This document shows, piece by piece, positions 42,851 to 54,102 of a stretch of DNA of 64,000 nt. The notes beneath the pieces were generated by a model, which did no database searches, had not been told where the DNA came from, and saw nothing but the letters and a program-made list of their open reading frames with translations. Every line of letters starts with the position of its first letter. The stretch's first letter is position 1. The DNA lies in the NCBI RefSeq assembly GCF_015477355.1, contig NZ_JADLRJ010000022.1:1-64000 (forward strand). Direction: 5' to 3'. Source of the stretch: Nocardia blacklockiae. GTDB lineage: Bacteria; Actinomycetota; Actinomycetes; Mycobacteriales; Mycobacteriaceae. The position numbers were made by a program, and so were the translations under genes.

Positions 42851-44788
42851 ATGTTGGTGAAGGTCCGCAACGACGACCCGTCACGACTGTCCAGCACCGA
42901 ACGGACGGTGGTGAACTGGTTGAAGTCGTGGACCGGGTCGCACGCACTGTCCGGAATCGCGGTGGTGAAGGCACAGGGCGCCGACCTGATCGTGTGGACC
43001 CCGAGAACGTGCGTGGTGCTCGTGGTCAAGGGCTTCACCGAGCGGATCAACGGCCCGCTCACCGTCGCCGACACCGCGCCGTGGATGATCGACGGCCACA
43101 TCGCCCCGCTCGAGGGCGTGCAGACCGGCACCGAGCCCATGGACGAGTTGCGCACCCGCACCACCGAGATCGAGCGGGTGCTGCGGGCCGCGCCGGGTCG
43201 CCAGCACATCGCGGTTGTCGGTGTGGTGCTGGTGATCCCGCAGCTGGGGACCCGCGTCAGCCTCGAGAAGGGTGCGCTCGCGCCCGGACTGGACGTGGTC
43301 GTCGGGGACGGGCCGTCCTCGCTGCGCGCCTACTTCACCAAGCTGAACGGCGCGGACGCCGAGGGCGGGCAGGCCGGTCCCGACGCGTGGGACGCCGCGC
43401 AGGTGAGCCAGGCGCTCGGCGCGCTCGGATTCGCGGCGGCCGCAACCTATTCCGACCTCATCGCGGAGGGCTTCCCGCCGCCGCGGGGCGACCGGACCGC
43501 GGCGTCCGCGCAACCCGCGGCCGCGGTGCCGACGGGTGCGCCCGCTGCCGGTGCCGGTGCGCCGGTGGGTGGCGGCGCGCCGATTCCCGTTCCCGGCGGC
43601 GCGCAGCAAGGCACGCCGACGCGCGAATACACCTCGGCCACACCCGCTTACGGCGCCGCCGCTACCCGGGGTCCGGGTGGGTACGGTGCCGCCGGCGCTC
43701 AAGGGTCCGGTGGGCCTGGATTCGGTGTTCAGGGTGCCGGAGCCGCTGGTGCCACCGGAGCCGCGTTCGGTGCCGCTGGCGCTCAGGGTGCCGGTGGAGC
43801 CGCGTTCGGTGCCGCCGGTGCCCCGGGTGCCGGTGGGCCCGCGTTCGGTGCCGCCGGTGCCCCGGGTGCCGGTGGGCCCGCGTTCGGTGCGGCCGGTGCT
43901 CCGGGTGCTGGTGGAGCCAAGTACGGCGCGGCCTCCGCTCGAGGCTCGGCCACCTCCGAGAGTCCGCGGCGACGGCGCACCCGGCGCGAATCGGCGGCCG
44001 CGGCAACGGGTTACGGCGCGGCCGGTCAGTTCGGCGGGTCCGGAAGCGGATCGTCGCAGCGCGAATTCGGGTCCGCCGCACCGGGATACACGCCGGGCGG
44101 TTTCGCGGGGCAGCCTTCCTACTCCTCCCCCGCGCAGCCCTACTCGGTGCCTTTCGAACCCCGTCCGCCGAAGCCGCCGCGCCAACGCGGCCGGGGCATC
44201 GTGCCTTTGGTCCTGCTGGCGCTGTTGGTCCTGATCCTCGCCGTCGTCGCCATGTGCACGGGTGGCGACGACAAGCCGTCGTCGCCGACCTCCCCCGCGA
44301 GCCGCACGACCGAGTCGACGACCCTGCGGACGACGGCACCCGACATCACCATCCCGTCGGAAACCCCTGCGCCGGCGTGCTTCCCGCTGCAACCCGACTG
44401 CCCACCGGCCGGCCCCGGCCCCGCGGCCGAACCCCAGGCCCCCGCGGGCCCGCCACTACCGCCCGGCCCGGGCGAACCGGTACCCCCGCCCGCCCCGGCC
44501 CCCGCCGAACCGGCCCCTCCGGCGCCACCCGCGGAACCGGCGGCCCCGGTCGGCCTTGCCGTCTCGACGCACCCCGCCGTCCCGGCCGAACGCCCCGCAG
44601 CCGCCGAACCCCCGGCCCTGGCGGAACAGGCGCCCCCGGCCGAACCCGCCGCCCCCGCTCCCCCTGCCGAGCCCCCGGCCCCCGCCCCGGCGGAACCAGC
44701 CGCCCCGGCAGCGCCCGCGGCACCGGCCGAACCCGCCCCACCCGCTCCGGTGGAGCCCACTCCCGCGGGTCCCCCGGAACAGCCGTAA
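42851..44788 (+). CDS. NERD-like cytoplasmic domain, Gly/Ala repeats, TM helix and Pro/Ala tail
   Basis: This 645-residue protein has four zones. Residues 1-200 form a nuclease-related (NERD-like) fold with D-L-I-V-W-T-P and V-V-L-V-V-K-G-F, resembling the D-x(n)-x-x-K active site. Residues about 220-430 are low-complexity Gly/Ala, including tandem F-G-A-A-G-A-P-G-A-G-G-P-A units from 39-nt DNA repeats. A single membrane helix (I-V-P-L-V-L-L-A-L-L-V-L-I-L-A-V-V-A) is near residue 450. The last ~180 residues are exported Pro/Ala/Glu-rich and ungapped, with only a C-x(7)-C pair. ATG 42851 (MLVKVRNDDPS) is chosen over 42749. Function unknown; the architecture suggests a membrane-anchored nucleic-acid sensor or scaffold. 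Confidence 0.72.
   Translation: MLVKVRNDDPSRLSSTERTVVNWLKSWTGSHALSGIAVVKAQGADLIVWTPRTCVVLVVKGFTERINGPLTVADTAPWMIDGHIAPLEGVQTGTEPMDELRTRTTEIERVLRAAPGRQHIAVVGVVLVIPQLGTRVSLEKGALAPGLDVVVGDGPSSLRAYFTKLNGADAEGGQAGPDAWDAAQVSQALGALGFAAAATYSDLIAEGFPPPRGDRTAASAQPAAAVPTGAPAAGAGAPVGGGAPIPVPGGAQQGTPTREYTSATPAYGAAATRGPGGYGAAGAQGSGGPGFGVQGAGAAGATGAAFGAAGAQGAGGAAFGAAGAPGAGGPAFGAAGAPGAGGPAFGAAGAPGAGGAKYGAASARGSATSESPRRRRTRRESAAAATGYGAAGQFGGSGSGSSQREFGSAAPGYTPGGFAGQPSYSSPAQPYSVPFEPRPPKPPRQRGRGIVPLVLLALLVLILAVVAMCTGGDDKPSSPTSPASRTTESTTLRTTAPDITIPSETPAPACFPLQPDCPPAGPGPAAEPQAPAGPPLPPGPGEPVPPPAPAPAEPAPPAPPAEPAAPVGLAVSTHPAVPAERPAAAEPPALAEQAPPAEPAAPAPPAEPPAPAPAEPAAPAAPAAPAEPAPPAPVEPTPAGPPEQP
43763..43918 (+). repeat. 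Four tandem 39-nt repeats in the coding sequence
   Basis: Units run 43763-43801, 43802-43840, 43841-43879 and 43880-43918. Units 2 and 3 are identical and the others differ by a few bases. Each encodes A-F-G-A-A-G-A-P-G-A-G-G-P (variants Q for P). The repeats sit in the flexible region of the NERD-like protein, so copy-number change would alter only spacer length. Confidence 0.85.
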
Positions 44789-44944
44789 CCACCTCCGGGG
44801 CAACAGCTCCCACAGCTCCGCACCCGACAGAAGTTCGTGACGCCAGGGCACGCAACCGACCAATCAGAAAGCACAACTCGCGCAGAAGGTGGGACGTGCG
44901 CGAGCTGTGGCACATCGAGCACACCACCGATCGACGGTCGTGAA
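44789..44944. other. Intergenic stretch downstream of the NERD-like gene
   Basis: Mostly GC-rich spacer with no gene. The end (44922-44950) contains a degenerate version of the tandem repeat that starts at 44945. A minus-strand 252-codon frame crosses it but is a shadow. Confidence 0.4.
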
Positions 44945-45076
44945 CGCACATGCCCGCCGACGACCGGCGCGCACAACAACTATCCGCACGCACACACCCA
45001 CCGATGACCCTCGCGCACAACAAGAACTATCCGCACGCACACACCCGCCGATGACCGTCGCGCACAACTGTCCGCA
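44945..45076. repeat. Three tandem intergenic repeats (44/47/41 nt)
   Basis: Copies are 44945-44988, 44989-45035 and 45036-45076, each running from CGCACA or CGCACACAC to ATCCGCA or GTCCGCA. They differ mainly by a 3-nt length change in the CAACAA/CAACAAGAA segment and a few substitutions. They lie between the convergent 3' ends of the NERD-like gene and ctaB. They could be a structured or variable locus, or a relic of coding repeats. Confidence 0.7.
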
Positions 45077-45143
45077 CGCACCTGAGGGAACAGGGGTTCG
45101 CAGGGGTCGATACGTCCTGGCCGGGCGGGGACGATCGGCGGTG

Positions 45144-46130
45144 TCAGCCGAAGAGGGTGTGGCCGATGGTGTGCCAGCCGAGGACCGAGTCCACGGCCAG
45201 GCCGCAGAAGACCACGGCGAGGTAGTTGTTGGATTGCAGGAACAGGCGCAGGGGTTTCACGGATTCGCCGCGCCGGACACCGGAGTAGAGCTGGTGGGCC
45301 ATCAGCAGGAACCAGGCGCCGGCGGCGAGCGCCACGGCCGCGTAGACCACGCCCGTGGCGGGGATGAGGGCGAGCGTGGCGGCGACGGTCAGCCAGGTGT
45401 AGATGACGATCTGCTTGGTGACCGCCTGCTCGGTGGCCACCACCGGCAGCATCGGCACCCCGGCCGCGCGGTAATCCTCCTTGTAGCGCATGGCCAGCGC
45501 CCAGGTGTGCGGCGGCGTCCAGAAGAAGATCACCAGGAACAGCACCAGCGCGAACCAGCCGATGGTCCCGGTGGCCGCCGACCACCCGACCAGCGCCGGC
45601 ATGCACCCGGCCGCGCCGCCCCAGACCACGTTCTGCGAGGTGCGGCGCTTCAACCCGAGCGTGTAGACGAAGACGTAGAACAGGATCGTCGCCACCACAA
45701 GCAGCCCCGACAGCAGATTCGCCTGCCACCACAACCACGCGAACGACCCCGCGCCCAGCACGACGCCGAACACGAACGCGTGCCGCGTCGGCACCGCGTC
45801 GCGCGCGAGCGGCCGCTTCGAGGTCCGCTTCATCACCTTGTCGATGTCGGCGTCGGCGACGCAGTTCAGCGTGTTGGCGCTGGCCGCGCCCATCCAGCCG
45901 CCGAACAGCGTGGCCAGGATGAGCCGGATGTCGATGTGGCCGCGGTCGGCCAGCAGCATCGTCGGAATCGTCGCGACCAGCAGCAGCTCGATGACGCGCG
46001 GCTTGGTCAGCGCGATGTACGCCAGCACGCGCCGGGTGAGCGCCGAGAGCGGACCGCTGCCCGGGACGCGATCGGCGAGCGCCGTCGCGGAGGAGCCGTG
46101 CGCGCCACCCGGCTGTTGCCCAATCCGCAC
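45144..46130 (-). CDS. ctaB: Protoheme IX farnesyltransferase CtaB
   Basis: This 328-residue UbiA-type polytopic enzyme attaches a farnesyl group to heme B to make heme O for cytochrome oxidase. The first aspartate motif is N-x-x-x-D-A-D-I-D-K, seen as [12 protein letters not shown]. The second is [14 protein letters not shown]. The segment [11 protein letters not shown] is another CtaB hallmark. GTG 46130 has a GAGGAG site; ATG 46154 is an alternative. It is divergent from tkt, 446 nt away. Confidence 0.93.
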   Translation of the reverse strand: MRIGQQPGGAHGSSATALADRVPGSGPLSALTRRVLAYIALTKPRVIELLLVATIPTMLLADRGHIDIRLILATLFGGWMGAASANTLNCVADADIDKVMKRTSKRPLARDAVPTRHAFVFGVVLGAGSFAWLWWQANLLSGLLVVATILFYVFVYTLGLKRRTSQNVVWGGAAGCMPALVGWSAATGTIGWFALVLFLVIFFWTPPHTWALAMRYKEDYRAAGVPMLPVVATEQAVTKQIVIYTWLTVAATLALIPATGVVYAAVALAAGAWFLLMAHQLYSGVRRGESVKPLRLFLQSNNYLAVVFCGLAVDSVLGWHTIGHTLFG

Positions 46131-46576
46131 TGTCTCTCCTCGCAGGTGGTGCATCGATCCGGTTCGGGAATCAGCAGCACGCCGCCCTCGATCCGCCTGC
46201 TCGTGGGGGCTGATCCACGGGCGCGAACCGGCGCGGCGCTGCAACTACTACACGCGATGGTAGACCTTGTCGGGTTGTGGTCCAGCACCCACCCGGCGCG
46301 AAACTCCCGCTGCCACAGGCCTCGTGCGCCGATCCCGGCCCGGCCGCACCCGATTCGCCCGCGCGCAGGGGATCCACCCGCCGCGGTAACGAGGCGGCGA
46401 CAACCGCGCCCGCGACCCCGGATCGGGGTAACGAACCCGCGACACGGGCCCGTCGTTGCCGGGTTCCCGCGTGCGGGAATTCCCGCGGCCTCTAGGGTGG
46501 GTGGTGCATCCAGCGCTCGCAAGCAGCACGCCGCCGTAACCGCATAGTTGACGAGAAGGTCAGGAGAACCTCGGTC
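46131..46576. other. Divergent intergenic region of ctaB and tkt
   Basis: No gene is recognisable. TAGGGT at 46493-46498 is a candidate -10 for tkt, leaving an 80-nt leader. The plus strand has an open frame (part of a 552-codon shadow) with no family. Promoters for both genes should lie here. Confidence 0.4.
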
Positions 46577-48718
<2,142 letters not shown>

Positions 48719-48723
48719 GCGAC

Positions 48724-49854
48724 ATGGCACAGAACGAGAAACTCGCCGCACTGTCCGCCGCGGGAGTGTCGGTGTGGCTCGACGATCTGTCGCGGGACCG
48801 CATCCGGTCCGGCAACCTCGCCGAACTCATCGCCACCCGCAGCGTCGTGGGCGTCACCACGAACCCGACCATCTTCCAGGGCGCCCTGAGCAAGGGCCAT
48901 GCCTACGACGAGCAGGTCAAGGAGCTGGCCGCGCGGGGCGCGGACGTCGAGTCGGCGATCCGCACCATCACCACCGACGACGTGCGCGCCGCCTGCGACG
49001 TGTTCGCCGAGGTGTTCGAGGCCTCCGGCGGCGTCGACGGCCGGGTGTCGATCGAGGTCGACCCCCGCATGGCCTTCGACACCGACAAGACGGTCGCGCA
49101 GGCGATCGAGCTGTGGAAGATCGTCGACCGGCCCAACCTGTTCATCAAGATCCCCGCGACCGAGGAGGGCCTGCCCGCGATCACGAAGGTGCTCGCGGAG
49201 GGCATCAGCGTGAACGTGACGCTGATCTTCTCGGTCGCCCGCTACCGCAGCGTCATGGGCGCCTACCTGGACGGCCTGCGCAACGCCCGGATCGCCGGGC
49301 ACGACCTGGCCCGCATCCATTCGGTCGCGTCGTTCTTCGTCTCCCGCGTGGACACCGAGATCGACAAGCGGCTCGAGGCCATCGGCACGCCGGAGGCGCT
49401 GGCGCTGCGCGGCAAGGCCGGAATCGCCAACGCGCGCTTGGCCTACGCCGAGTACCAGGACGTCTTCGACGGCGGCAAGCACACCTCGACCTTCGCGCAC
49501 CTGGCCTCCGCGGGCGGCAACCGGCAGCGCCCGCTGTGGGCGTCGACGGGTGTGAAGAACCCCGAGTACTCCGACACCATGTACATCACCGAGCTGGTCG
49601 CGCCCAACACGGTGAACACGCTGCCGGAGAAGACCCTCGAGGCCTACGCCGACCACGGCGAGCAGCGCGGCGACGCGGTCAGCGGCACCGCCGAGCAGGC
49701 TCAGGCGGTCTTCGACGAGCTGCGCGCGGTCGGTGTCGACATCGACGACGTCTTCGTGGTGCTCGAGCGCGAGGGCGTGGAGAAGTTCGAGAAGTCGTGG
49801 GAGGAACTGCTGTCCGCGACGGCCACCGAGCTGCAGACCACCGGGAACAACTGA
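48724..49854 (+). CDS. tal: Transaldolase
   Basis: This 376-residue TIM-barrel aldolase forms a Schiff base through the lysine in L-F-I-K-I-P-A. Other family blocks are [20 protein letters not shown] and [13 protein letters not shown]. It exchanges dihydroxyacetone units between sugar phosphates in the pentose phosphate pathway. It has the long, actinobacterial transaldolase size. zwf follows after 4 nt. Confidence 0.96.
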   Translation: MAQNEKLAALSAAGVSVWLDDLSRDRIRSGNLAELIATRSVVGVTTNPTIFQGALSKGHAYDEQVKELAARGADVESAIRTITTDDVRAACDVFAEVFEASGGVDGRVSIEVDPRMAFDTDKTVAQAIELWKIVDRPNLFIKIPATEEGLPAITKVLAEGISVNVTLIFSVARYRSVMGAYLDGLRNARIAGHDLARIHSVASFFVSRVDTEIDKRLEAIGTPEALALRGKAGIANARLAYAEYQDVFDGGKHTSTFAHLASAGGNRQRPLWASTGVKNPEYSDTMYITELVAPNTVNTLPEKTLEAYADHGEQRGDAVSGTAEQAQAVFDELRAVGVDIDDVFVVLEREGVEKFEKSWEELLSATATELQTTGNN

Positions 49855-49858
49855 CCCG

Positions 49859-51421
49859 ATGGCCGGCGCAGAGACGACGGCCGCGCCGGGGAATCCGCTG
49901 CGCGAGGAGCGCGACAAGCGGCTGCCCCGGATCGCGGGCCCGTGCAGCATGGTGATCTTCGGTGTCACCGGTGACCTGTCCCGCAAGAAATTGATGCCGG
50001 CCATCTACGACCTCGCGAACCGCGGGCTGCTCCCGCCCGGGTTCGCGCTGGTCGGCTTCGCCCGGCGGGACTACGCGGACGAGGACTTCGCCAAGGTCGT
50101 GCTGGAGGCGGTGAAACAGCACGCGCGCACGCCCTTCCGGCAGGAGGTCTGGGACCAGCTGTCGGAGGGCATCCGCTTCGTGCAGGGCACCTTCGAGGAC
50201 GACGCCGCCTTCTCCCAGCTGGCGGCGACGCTCAAGCAGCTCGACCACGATCGCGGCACCGGCGGCAATCACGCCTTCTACCTGTCGATTCCGCCGAACG
50301 CGTTTCCCCTTGTGCTGGAACAGCTCTCCCGCACCGGGCTGGCCCAGCCGCCGGATCCCGGTGCGGGGCGGCAGAAGCCGTGGCGGCGGGTCGTCATCGA
50401 GAAGCCGTTCGGGCACGACCTGAAGAGCGCGCAGGAGCTCAACGCCCTGGTGAATCGGGTGTTTCCCGAGGAGACGGTGTTCCGCATCGATCACTATCTC
50501 GGCAAGGAGACGGTGCAGAACCTGCTGGCGCTGCGCTTCGCCAACGAGATGTTCGAGCCGATCTGGAACTCCAACTTCGTCGACCACGTGCAGATCACGA
50601 TGGCCGAGGACATCGGATTGGGCGGGCGCGCGGGCTATTACGACGGGATCGGCGCGGCGCGCGACGTCATCCAGAACCACCTGCTGCAACTGCTGGCGCT
50701 GACCACGCTGGAGGACCCGGTCAGCTTCCAGCCGCGGCAGTTGCAGATCGAGAAGATCAAGGTGCTCTCGGCCACCAAGCTGGTGGAGCCGCTGGACGAG
50801 ACCACCGCCCGCGGCCAGTACACCGAGGGCTGGCAGGGCAGCGAGAAGGTGGTGGGCCTGCTGCAGGAGGAGGGTTTCGATCCGCACTCCCGCACCGAGA
50901 CCTACGCCGCGATCACGCTGAACGTCGACACCCGGCGCTGGGCGGGGGTGCCGTTCTACCTGCGCACCGGAAAACGCTTGGGGCGCAGGGTGACCGAGAT
51001 CGCGGTGATGTTCAAGCGGGCGCCGCACCTGCCGTTCGACCAGACCATGACCGAGGAGCTGGGGCAGAACGCCCTGGTGATCCGGGTGCAGCCGGACGAG
51101 GGCATCACGCTGCGGTTCGGGTCCAAGGTGCCCGGGTCCTCGATGGAGGTCCGCGACGTCAACATGGACTTCAGCTACGGCGAGTCGTTCACCGAGTCCT
51201 CGCCGGAGGCCTACGAGCGGCTGATCCTGGACATGCTGCTCGGTGAGCCGTCGCTGTTCCCCGTCAACGAGGAGGTCGAATTGTCCTGGCGCATCCTCGA
51301 TCCCGTGCTCGACCACTGGCACGCCGACGGCAAACCGGAACCGTACGAGGCGGGGACCTGGGGGCCGGCCTCGGCCGACGAGATGCTCGCCCGCACCGGG
51401 CGGGAATGGCGGCGGCCGTGA
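49859..51421 (+). CDS. zwf: Glucose-6-phosphate dehydrogenase Zwf
   Basis: This 520-residue enzyme makes 6-phosphogluconolactone and NADPH. The coenzyme motif is F-G-V-T-G-D-L-S-R-K-K-L. The catalytic segment is F-R-I-D-H-Y-L-G-K-E, with the active-site His and Lys. Other blocks are V-V-I-E-K-P-F-G-H-D-L and N-E-M-F-E-P-I-W-N. The start codon overlaps no other gene but lies 4 nt after tal. The next gene, opcA, starts inside its stop (GTGA overlap), as is standard for this pair in actinobacteria. Confidence 0.96.
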   Translation: MAGAETTAAPGNPLREERDKRLPRIAGPCSMVIFGVTGDLSRKKLMPAIYDLANRGLLPPGFALVGFARRDYADEDFAKVVLEAVKQHARTPFRQEVWDQLSEGIRFVQGTFEDDAAFSQLAATLKQLDHDRGTGGNHAFYLSIPPNAFPLVLEQLSRTGLAQPPDPGAGRQKPWRRVVIEKPFGHDLKSAQELNALVNRVFPEETVFRIDHYLGKETVQNLLALRFANEMFEPIWNSNFVDHVQITMAEDIGLGGRAGYYDGIGAARDVIQNHLLQLLALTTLEDPVSFQPRQLQIEKIKVLSATKLVEPLDETTARGQYTEGWQGSEKVVGLLQEEGFDPHSRTETYAAITLNVDTRRWAGVPFYLRTGKRLGRRVTEIAVMFKRAPHLPFDQTMTEELGQNALVIRVQPDEGITLRFGSKVPGSSMEVRDVNMDFSYGESFTESSPEAYERLILDMLLGEPSLFPVNEEVELSWRILDPVLDHWHADGKPEPYEAGTWGPASADEMLARTGREWRRP

Positions 51422-52326
51422 TCGTCGACATGCCCACGACCGATACCCGGTCGGTCGCCAAGCGCCTGGTGAAGCTGCGGGAGAGCAACGGCGTCATCAC
51501 CACCGGCCGCGTGCTGACGCTGGTGGTGTGCACCCTCGACAGCTCCGAAGCCGAGGACGCCATCGACGCCGCCAACGACGCCAGCCGCGAACATCCCTGC
51601 CGCGTCATCGTTCTCGCGCGCGGCGACCGGTTCGCCGAGACCAAGCTGGACGCCCAGATCCGCGTCGGCGGCGACGCCGGGGCGGCCGAGGTGATAGTGC
51701 TGCGGCTGCAAGGGGAGCTGGTCAATCACGAGAGCAGCGTGGTGATCCCGTTCCTGCTGCCCGATACGCCGGTGGTGGCGTGGTGGCCGCGGGGCGCGCC
51801 GGAGTTCCCGTCGAAGGATTCGGTGGGGCGCTTGGCGATTCGGCGCATCACCGACGCCACCTTCGCCCCCGACCCGCAGGCCGCCATCCGCCAGCGGGTC
51901 GCCTCCTACGCGCCGGGCAACACCGACCTGGCGTGGAGCCGCATCACCTACTGGCGGGCGCTGCTGGCCGCCGCCCTCGACGAACCGCCTTACGAGGCAG
52001 TCGAATCGGTGACGGTGTCGGGTCTGAAGGAGGAACCGGCACTGGACGTGCTGGCCGGGTGGCTGGCCGCGCGGCTCAACTGTCCCGTGCGGCGGCGCAC
52101 CGGCGAGCTGCGGGTGGAACTGCACCGCCCGACGGTGTCGATCGCCATCTCCCGTCCCCAGACCGGCCGCACCGCAACCCTTTCCCGCACCGGGGAACCG
52201 GATCAGCGCTTCGCCCTGGCGCGCCGCGAGACGAAAGACTGTCTCGCGGAAGAGCTTCGCCGCCTGGACGACGACGAGATCTACGCCGAAGCCCTGTCGG
52301 GTATCGAGAAGGTGACCTACGAGTGA
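51418..52326 (+). CDS. opcA: Glucose-6-phosphate dehydrogenase assembly protein OpcA
   Basis: This 302-residue OpcA protein is needed for assembly or activity of Zwf in actinobacteria and cyanobacteria. The start reads MIVDMPTTDTRSVAKRLVKL, and it includes V-A-W-W-P-R-G-A-P, T-D-L-A-W-S-R-I-T-Y-W-R and R-R-E-T-K-D-C-L-A-E-E. It overlaps zwf by 4 nt and is followed by pgl after 7 nt. The cysteine in E-T-K-D-C fits the redox-sensitive members described in other bacteria. The frame also has an ATG at 51406, but the GTGA overlap supports 51418. Confidence 0.94.
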   Translation: MIVDMPTTDTRSVAKRLVKLRESNGVITTGRVLTLVVCTLDSSEAEDAIDAANDASREHPCRVIVLARGDRFAETKLDAQIRVGGDAGAAEVIVLRLQGELVNHESSVVIPFLLPDTPVVAWWPRGAPEFPSKDSVGRLAIRRITDATFAPDPQAAIRQRVASYAPGNTDLAWSRITYWRALLAAALDEPPYEAVESVTVSGLKEEPALDVLAGWLAARLNCPVRRRTGELRVELHRPTVSIAISRPQTGRTATLSRTGEPDQRFALARRETKDCLAEELRRLDDDEIYAEALSGIEKVTYE

Positions 52327-52333
52327 GGGACCT

Positions 52334-53068
52334 ATGAGTGAGATCAACGTCGAAGTCTTCTCCGGCACGGAGGAATTGGTGGCCGCCGCGGCCGCGAAGT
52401 TCGTCGCCGTGGTGACCGAGGCGCAGGCGGCGCGGGGGTCGGCCTCGGTGGTGCTCACCGGCGGCGGCACCGGCATCGGGCTGCTGGAGCTGGTCCGCAA
52501 GGACCCCGGCGCGATCGACTGGTCGCGGCTCGACGTGTTCTGGGGCGACGAGAGGTTCGTTCCCGCAGGCGATTCCGAGCGCAACGACCTGCAGGCCCGG
52601 CAGGCGCTGCTGGACCACGTGCCGGTCGACCCGGCGCGGGTGCACCCGGTCGCGACCTCCGACGGCGAATACCCGGACCCGGTCGAGGCGGCCGCGGAGT
52701 ACTCGGCGGCGGTGCACGCGCACCTGGCCGAGCACGGCGCGTTCGACCTGCACCTGCTCGGCATGGGCGGCGAGGGACACGTCAACTCCCTGTTCCCGCA
52801 CACCGACGCCGTCCGCGAGGAGCACGAACTCGTTGTCGCCGTGACGAATTCGCCGAAACCGCCGCCGGTCCGCGTCACCCTCACCCTGCCCGCCGTCCGC
52901 CGCGCCCGCCACGTCGTCCTCATCGTCGGCGGCGCCGCCAAGGCCGAGGCCGTGGCCGCCGCCCTCGACGGCGCCTCCCCCGCCGACATCCCCGCCGCCG
53001 GGGCCCAGGGCACGGCCTCCACCACCTGGCTCCTAGACACCGCGGCGGCCGCGAACCTTCCCCGCTGA
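52334..53068 (+). CDS. pgl: 6-phosphogluconolactonase
   Basis: This 244-residue DevB/SOL-family enzyme hydrolyses 6-phosphogluconolactone. Key blocks are L-T-G-G-G-T-G-I-G-L, F-W-G-D-E-R-F-V-P, D-S-E-R-N-D and H-L-L-G-M-G-G-E-G-H-V-N-S-L-F-P, which holds the catalytic His. It completes the oxidative branch and is last in the operon. No terminator is obvious before the convergent arsI-like gene. Confidence 0.95.
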   Translation: MSEINVEVFSGTEELVAAAAAKFVAVVTEAQAARGSASVVLTGGGTGIGLLELVRKDPGAIDWSRLDVFWGDERFVPAGDSERNDLQARQALLDHVPVDPARVHPVATSDGEYPDPVEAAAEYSAAVHAHLAEHGAFDLHLLGMGGEGHVNSLFPHTDAVREEHELVVAVTNSPKPPPVRVTLTLPAVRRARHVVLIVGGAAKAEAVAAALDGASPADIPAAGAQGTASTTWLLDTAAAANLPR

Positions 53069-53132
53069 CCCCAGCACCGCCCTACCTCAGCCGCGACCTA
53101 CGCCGCCGAGCCGCAGCCCGCGCTCAGCCGAC

Positions 53133-53606
53133 CTACGCTGTCGGGCCACAGCAGACGCCCTCGGCGGCGCTCTCCCCTGCCGGGCCGCAGCACGCCCGCA
53201 CCGCCTCGGTGTCGGCGAGTTGCGGTGCGGCACCGAAGGTTTCGCTGTCGGCGAGGACGGTGTAGACCTCCCACCGCTCACCGTCGGGGGCGGTGACCCA
53301 CACCTTGTCCTGGGTGGCGAAACAACATGTGGTCGCGCTCTGCTCCTCGGTGCACAGGCCAGCCTCCGACAGGCGTGCGATCTCGCCGTGGACCTGTTCG
53401 GAGGTCTCCACTTCGACGCCGAGGTGGTTGACCGTGCCGCCCTGCCCGGTGTTCTCGAGCAGCACCAGCTTCAGCGGCGGCTCGGCGATCGCGAAGTTGG
53501 CATAGCCCGGCTTGCGTTTCGCGGGTTCGGCGCCGAACAGGGTCGAGTAGAAGTCGACGGCTCGGTCGAGGTCGTCGACGTTGAGGGCGAGCTGGATTCG
53601 GGACAT
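53133..53606 (-). CDS. arsI: ArsI/CadI-family metalloenzyme
   Basis: This 157-residue vicinal oxygen chelate (glyoxalase-like) protein starts M-S-R-I-Q-L-A-L-N-V-D-D-L-D-R-A. A metal-ligand histidine lies in G-T-V-N-H-L-G-V-E-V. Arsenic-binding cysteines are seen in A-T-T-C-C-F-A-T, and the C-terminus has two more CC pairs (A-C-C-G-P and V-C-C-G-P). ArsI enzymes are C-As lyases that demethylate organoarsenicals; CadI of M. tuberculosis is cadmium-induced. It faces a divergent ArsR gene across a strong inverted repeat, so it is regulated by it. No arsenite pump or arsenate reductase is in this window. Confidence 0.87.
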   Translation of the reverse strand: MSRIQLALNVDDLDRAVDFYSTLFGAEPAKRKPGYANFAIAEPPLKLVLLENTGQGGTVNHLGVEVETSEQVHGEIARLSEAGLCTEEQSATTCCFATQDKVWVTAPDGERWEVYTVLADSETFGAAPQLADTEAVRACCGPAGESAAEGVCCGPTA

Positions 53607-53628
53607 GGTGGCGAACCTCCAGTTGTGA

Positions 53629-53684
53629 GATATATGTCGAAGAACCGACGGCACCGAGTCTGCGCTACTTCTTCGACATATGTC
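53629..53684. promoter_or_regulatory. ArsR-type operator, inverted repeat of two 16-nt arms
   Basis: GATATATGTCGAAGAA (53629-53644) and TTCTTCGACATATGTC (53669-53684) are inverted copies with one mismatch, 24 nt apart. Each arm contains ATATGT/ACATAT. The region is unusually AT-rich for this genome and lies between arsI and arsR, so it probably holds both promoters and binds the ArsR product. Confidence 0.75.
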
Positions 53685-53708
53685 AATACGGTGGGTAGGG
53701 TGGTTGGC

Positions 53709-54068
53709 ATGCCCAAGGCGCTGCCCGTGATCGACATGTCCGCCCCCGTCTGCTGCGCGCCCGTGGCCGCCGGGCCGGTCGGCGACGAGGCCGCGCTGGA
53801 AGTGGCGTTGCGGCTCAAGGCGATTGCCGATCCGGTCCGGGTGAAGCTGCTGTCGCTGCTGCTGACCAGCGCCCGGGGCGAGGAGAACAATGGCGACCTG
53901 GCGGCGGCCGTCGGTCTCTCGGAGTCGACGGTCAGCCATCATCTCGCCCAGCTGCGCAACGCCGGACTCACCGAAGCCGAACGGCGCGGCATGAACACCG
54001 TGCACCGCGCTCGCCGCGACGCCCTCGCCGCGCTGTGCGTGGTGCTCGATCCCCACTGCTGCCGCTGA
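53709..54068 (+). CDS. arsR: ArsR-family metal(loid)-responsive repressor
   Basis: This 119-residue winged-helix regulator has the recognition region A-A-A-V-G-L-S-E-S-T-V-S-H-H-L-A-Q-L-R-N-A-G-L. Cysteine pairs lie at the N-terminus (A-P-V-C-C-A-P) and at the very C-terminus (D-P-H-C-C-R). This arrangement suggests an arsenite or cadmium site different from the classic E. coli ArsR, similar to some actinobacterial ArsR and CmtR proteins. It is divergent from arsI, over the inverted repeat. Confidence 0.9.
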   Translation: MPKALPVIDMSAPVCCAPVAAGPVGDEAALEVALRLKAIADPVRVKLLSLLLTSARGEENNGDLAAAVGLSESTVSHHLAQLRNAGLTEAERRGMNTVHRARRDALAALCVVLDPHCCR

Positions 54069-54102
54069 CCTCGCGCCGCGGGCACATCGATAAGCTGGGC
54101 TG

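Noticed and set aside
42367-44943. 858-codon plus-strand frame overlapping the monooxygenase and NERD-like genes
   Set aside because: Arg/Pro-rich wrong-frame reading of the repeat gene and intergenic DNA.
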